Below are positions 6,086-8,856 of a DNA stretch of 8,856 nucleotides, piece by piece. Within the stretch, counting starts at the first letter, position 1; every line of letters begins with the position of its first letter. The position numbers and the translations under genes are program-made. The notes under the pieces were generated by a model. It was not told the DNA's origin. It was given only the letters and a program-made list of their open reading frames with translations, and did no database searches. Origin of the DNA: Bdellovibrionales bacterium (GTDB lineage Bacteria > Bdellovibrionota > Bdellovibrionia > Bdellovibrionales > Bdellovibrionaceae); the NCBI GenBank assembly GCA_027320785.1, contig DAHVKR010000030.1, positions 1 to 8,856 of the forward strand. Reading direction: 5' to 3'.

Positions 6086-7420
6086 ATGTTATTACTATCG
6101 GTTATTCTATCTGGGATGATGGTTTGGGCGCAGGATCTACCGTCTAAAGATCCTGATTTTTCTTGCACAAACCAAGCAACAGCTCAGCAGTATGTTCGAG
6201 ACTTCAATATCGACACGAGCTCTTTTGGGGGAATGGAACTTTGCAATTCAAAGGTCGACACCAAAAAGCTTTTTAACGACCTTGAAGTCATCCAAAAAGG
6301 CCACTTCAATAGTTTTGGGAACAATGTTTTTATTCGTGGTTTTATACCCGCAAACAACTACTACAGCTGGATGAAAGATCAAACTCGTGGCATCGAGCGC
6401 GGTCAGGATGTGCCTTATGCAACAGCCTATAACCGAGGTGGTTACTTCACAATGCAAGATGGATGGACTCAACTTTCTACTTTAGGAAGAGTCGGAACAG
6501 TTGTTCATGAAGCTCGTCACACAGATGGGTATCGTCACGTTCCTTGCAGCTACGGACCCTATCAAGGTGCCTATTTAGACGGTTGTGACACAGACTATGA
6601 TTATGCAGGCTCTCACGCCATCGAAATGGAATACTATGCCCGAGTCTCTGTCCTCGGAAGCAACTTCCATCCTGTTTATAAAACAATGGCTCGCCTGATG
6701 GGCATCGCTCGCGGTAATTTTGTTTTCAATAAGCCCGTGATTTCGGAAAAAGAAGGTATTTTGGCTCTCAATCAGAATGGCACACAGGCTGATCTAATTG
6801 TGGATGATCAAGTGGTTCAAAGAGATGTGCCTCAAGTTCAATCGGCTATTCTCAAAAGAACTTCATTTGGCGGTGCGATGTTTGATGGTCAAAAGGCTTA
6901 TGCCATCGAGCTTTATGGGCAGCACATGCAGGAAAATATCGATGATTCCTATTCTTACTACAAGCTTCTCACAAGAGATAAAGCTCCTATTTTTGACTTT
7001 GAAGAGTTTGATGTGGCTCCGAAACGCTTCGTTCTTCAAATGACAGATAACCAACACCTTCAGTTCTTCAATTTTCCTGAGGGAGACTGGGATAGCCCCA
7101 CAACACTTCCTATTCAGGCTCAAAGATCTGCCACTCGACTTGAAAATGGCCAAGCTGGCTATTTCTTAATCGACAATCAAGGTCTTATCTACCCTGTGAA
7201 TACGCGCACTCATGCCCTTGATCAGGCCTTGAGTTTGAAGTGGGATCCTTCACTTGTAGATGTCGCCTCTTACAACGGAAAAACTCTTCTTCTTAAAAAA
7301 GATGGCTTGATCTACGAAAAAGGTTCCAATGGTTCTGAATCATTGTGGAGCTTTGGGAAAAATCACTATAGCAGTATGATCAACACACCTGTTTATAACG
7401 GGTTCACTGTTGAAAAATAG
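6086..7420 (+). CDS. Secreted protein with HEARH zinc-metalloprotease-like motif
   Basis: This 444-residue protein is probably exported. Residues 1-15 form a short hydrophobic signal ending VWA, with likely cleavage before Gln16, although its n-region lacks a positive charge. ATG 6086 is the only usual start: an in-frame TAG lies at 6068-6070, and AGAGGGGG precedes it. The key motif is VVHEARHTDG with His141, Glu142 and His145, a canonical HExxH zinc site. Glu180 or Glu182 in SHAIEMEYY, about 35 residues on, is a fair candidate for the third ligand, as in gluzincin-type peptidases. Cys154 and Cys167 flank an aromatic/Gly loop and may form a disulfide, as may Cys27 and Cys53. Residues 225-440 show repeated short beta-like units ending in patterns such as NQGLIYPV and KDGLIYEK, suggesting a propeller-like or beta-sandwich accessory domain. 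I do not recognise the family and the peptidase activity is inferred from the motif alone. It is followed after 9 bases by the anchored protein gene. Confidence 0.83.
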   Translation: MLLLSVILSGMMVWAQDLPSKDPDFSCTNQATAQQYVRDFNIDTSSFGGMELCNSKVDTKKLFNDLEVIQKGHFNSFGNNVFIRGFIPANNYYSWMKDQTRGIERGQDVPYATAYNRGGYFTMQDGWTQLSTLGRVGTVVHEARHTDGYRHVPCSYGPYQGAYLDGCDTDYDYAGSHAIEMEYYARVSVLGSNFHPVYKTMARLMGIARGNFVFNKPVISEKEGILALNQNGTQADLIVDDQVVQRDVPQVQSAILKRTSFGGAMFDGQKAYAIELYGQHMQENIDDSYSYYKLLTRDKAPIFDFEEFDVAPKRFVLQMTDNQHLQFFNFPEGDWDSPTTLPIQAQRSATRLENGQAGYFLIDNQGLIYPVNTRTHALDQALSLKWDPSLVDVASYNGKTLLLKKDGLIYEKGSNGSESLWSFGKNHYSSMINTPVYNGFTVEK

Positions 7421-7429
7421 ACTTCATAA

Positions 7430-8131
7430 ATGTTGAAACGTAGCGCTCTCGCTCTTTCAATTCTTTTAGCACTCTGGGTTCTTTATTCACACCAGAACCC
7501 AGAGTCTCCAGGCGCTCTGCCACAGATCCTACACCCCAAACAAACCTCACCTATTCAAGCTCCACGCGCTTCTCTTCATGTCACCCCTCCAGCTGTTCAG
7601 ACGGCAAAATCTGATGAGCCTCTCGAGAGAAAACTGGAAAAGGAAGGCGAGCTTATCGGGCATATCGATTCCAATCCTGAAGCAACAGAAAGTAGGCTGA
7701 AAGATTGGGCCCGCACCTTATCAGAAGAAGATCTCAAGCAACTTGAAAAATACTCCCTCGATCGACAAAAATCAGAGGACAACCGTTTTTTAGCCGTTAT
7801 GCTGATGGGTTGGAGTGGTAAAGCAGAAGCTCTCAGTAGTTTAGAAGACGTTGCTCTTGCTAAAATTGATCCGCTCTTGAGCCCTCAACGTTTCGGTGAA
7901 TATGAAAAAATATTGAGAATGCAGGCCGTTGAGGAAATCCTCTCTTTGTCCGTCCCCTCTGAAAAAAAAGCTGAGACTTTACAGTCTATTGCGAATCGAA
8001 CGGATGAACAACTTGTAGCAGATAGAGCCCATCGAGCACTTTGGTCTCTTCGTGGCCAAGCCCCAACCCCAGCCGAACAAGATCAAAAAGCTCTCGAAGA
8101 ACTTCTAAAAAGACCCCATTCGCACCACTAA
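7430..8131 (+). CDS. Membrane-anchored periplasmic helical protein of unknown function
   Basis: This 233-residue protein has a basic start (MLKRS) and a hydrophobic stretch at residues 5-19 without an obvious cleavage site, so it is probably an N-terminal membrane anchor with the rest in the periplasm; cleavage cannot be excluded. Residues 21-62 are a Pro-rich spacer. Residues 64-225 are almost entirely charged amphipathic helix (for example LKDWARTLSEEDLKQLEKY and a region around 158-208 resembling HEAT-type helical repeats), which suggests a protein-binding scaffold. The end is His-rich (RPHSHH). ATG 7430 follows the protease-like stop by 9 bases and has no Shine-Dalgarno, so translation probably depends on ribosomes terminating upstream; the two genes form an operon. 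It may be a partner, chaperone or inhibitor of that protein, but this is inferred only from position. The stop overlaps the convergent PilZ gene by 4 bp. Confidence 0.82.
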   Translation: MLKRSALALSILLALWVLYSHQNPESPGALPQILHPKQTSPIQAPRASLHVTPPAVQTAKSDEPLERKLEKEGELIGHIDSNPEATESRLKDWARTLSEEDLKQLEKYSLDRQKSEDNRFLAVMLMGWSGKAEALSSLEDVALAKIDPLLSPQRFGEYEKILRMQAVEEILSLSVPSEKKAETLQSIANRTDEQLVADRAHRALWSLRGQAPTPAEQDQKALEELLKRPHSHH

Positions 8132-8811
8132 CGACGACGGGACCACTTAGAAAACAACTCAACGTAAAGATCTCGGACAAGACTGAAAAGTCCCGAGTTC
8201 ACAGTTTTATTCTGATCAAACTGAACACCAAATCGAACATGGGTTTTGTCTGTTTTTAAGTACCGAACATGACCATATTGAATAAAGGCCGCTCGAGCTC
8301 CGATTTTAATATCGAGTCCTATATAGGCCCCCATGGAGCTCGCCAAGTGCATAGGAACCTGCAAACTGCAGCCACCCTCACTCAGATCGAGCAACTTAAC
8401 TTTATCATTCATTCGATGACCATTCATTTCAAAAAGAAGGACTTGCATCGGATAATCTGAGGGAAGCTTTAATCGGAAACTTTGACGTCTTTGGACTTTG
8501 TAAATAGAGCCCTCGACAACAAGAAAGAATTGCCCCCCCACATCCTGAACAAAAACCATCGCAAAATACTTTTCACCTCGACAATTAAACTGAGCGGGAA
8601 TTGTTTTTTGCAGAAGAGGTCGAGGACCTTCAGGATAAGTGATCTGTAATTTAAATGGTGGAATCCATTTCAAAATTTTCGCTAAAAGAATTTGTTGATC
8701 TGAAAATTTAACATAGATATCGACGGCAAGAGCCGCCGCATCAGCCAAAATAAGATCCCTCTCTATTGAACGTGGGATCTCGTGAAATATCCGACTGGCC
8801 TGTTGATTCAT
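8128..8811 (-). CDS. YcgR-like PilZ-domain protein, predicted cyclic-di-GMP receptor
   Basis: This 227-residue cytoplasmic protein should bind cyclic-di-GMP and change motility, secretion or surface behaviour through a partner. The C-terminal PilZ domain (about 105-200) has both signature motifs intact: RxxxR as RQSFR (Arg109-Arg113, preceded by Arg108) and (D/N)xSxxG as DLSEGG (Asp142, Ser144, Gly147). The typical later beta strands (GARAAFIQYGHVRYL, HVRFGVQF) follow. Residues about 15-100 form a beta-rich N-terminal domain of the kind found before PilZ in YcgR-type flagellar brake proteins, connected by VEGSIYKVQRR. There is no signal peptide or membrane segment. The ATG at 8811 has only AGGG two bases upstream, too close for a normal site. 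An internal TTG at residue 22, preceded by GAGAGG at good distance, is an alternative start that would remove little. It converges with the envelope operon and is transcribed separately. Confidence 0.9.
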   Translation of the reverse strand: MNQQASRIFHEIPRSIERDLILADAAALAVDIYVKFSDQQILLAKILKWIPPFKLQITYPEGPRPLLQKTIPAQFNCRGEKYFAMVFVQDVGGQFFLVVEGSIYKVQRRQSFRLKLPSDYPMQVLLFEMNGHRMNDKVKLLDLSEGGCSLQVPMHLASSMGAYIGLDIKIGARAAFIQYGHVRYLKTDKTHVRFGVQFDQNKTVNSGLFSLVRDLYVELFSKWSRRR

Positions 8812-8813
8812 AA

Positions 8814-8826
8814 CCCTATATTAGGG
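8814..8826. repeat. Perfect 5-bp dyad over the PilZ gene start region
   Basis: CCCTA (8814-8818) and TAGGG (8822-8826) form an inverted repeat around a 3-base spacer, three bases upstream of the PilZ start codon. In RNA it would form a hairpin that masks the only AGGG near the start. As DNA it could be a small operator. The stem is short enough to arise by chance. Confidence 0.35.
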
Positions 8827-8829
8827 CGG

Positions 8830-8835
8830 ATTGTA
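8830..8835 (-). promoter_or_regulatory. Possible -10 box of the PilZ gene
   Basis: Read on the minus strand this is TACAAT, a 5-of-6 match to the sigma-70 -10 consensus. It lies 18 bases before the ATG and would give a leader of about a dozen bases. The matching -35 would fall at or beyond the right edge of the window and cannot be judged. A second, weaker pairing (TTGCCT with TAATAT closer to the gene) would make the transcript nearly leaderless. Confidence 0.28.
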
Positions 8836-8856
8836 TCTTAAAGGCAATCCTCACCA

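Noticed and set aside
6863..7153. 96-codon minus-strand frame inside the protease-like gene
   Set aside because: It is a shadow of the plus-strand gene with no promoter, ribosome site or recognisable protein features.
8041..8259. Plus-strand frame across the convergent junction
   Set aside because: It overlaps the ends of two well-supported genes in other frames and has no recognisable protein features.

Overview
The window is bacterial chromosomal DNA, AT-rich (roughly 42% GC by eye) and densely coded. It has no RNA genes, insertion sequences, CRISPR arrays or phage genes that I can see. A lipoprotein with a clear lipobox, a secreted putative protease and membrane-anchored signalling proteins point to a Gram-negative host. 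My best guess is a member of the Bdellovibrionota, in the lower-GC range of that group. This rests on general gene style, not on a marker gene, and should be treated as tentative.

Layout from left to right. (1) At 1-1568, minus strand, is the 5' part of a membrane-anchored PAS-PAS sensor histidine kinase. Its 3' end lies beyond the left edge, and its start region is odd. (2) A short divergent intergenic gap follows, then a plus-strand pair: a 98-residue protein of unknown function overlapping by one base (TAATG) the start of an RlmM-like FtsJ-type rRNA 2'-O-methyltransferase. (3) A DEAD-box RNA helicase with a basic Gly/Arg-rich tail runs on the minus strand and converges on the methyltransferase, with an 11-bp tail-to-tail overlap. 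(4) A 243-bp divergent intergenic region (4378-4620) contains two mutually exclusive small hairpins. (5) A plus-strand group encodes envelope proteins: a lipoprotein of unknown function, a secreted protein with a HEARH (HExxH) zinc-protease motif, and, 9 bases after the protease stop, a membrane-anchored helical protein. (6) On the minus strand, converging on that group with a 4-bp overlap, is a YcgR-like PilZ-domain protein, a predicted cyclic-di-GMP receptor. Its start region carries a small dyad.

The left half is about sensing and RNA metabolism (kinase, rRNA methyltransferase, RNA helicase). The right half is about the cell envelope (lipoprotein, putative metalloprotease, anchored protein) beside a c-di-GMP effector. 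The least understood parts are the lipoprotein-protease-anchored protein cassette and the 98-residue protein translationally coupled to the methyltransferase. I do not see a clear-cut new defence or mobile system.
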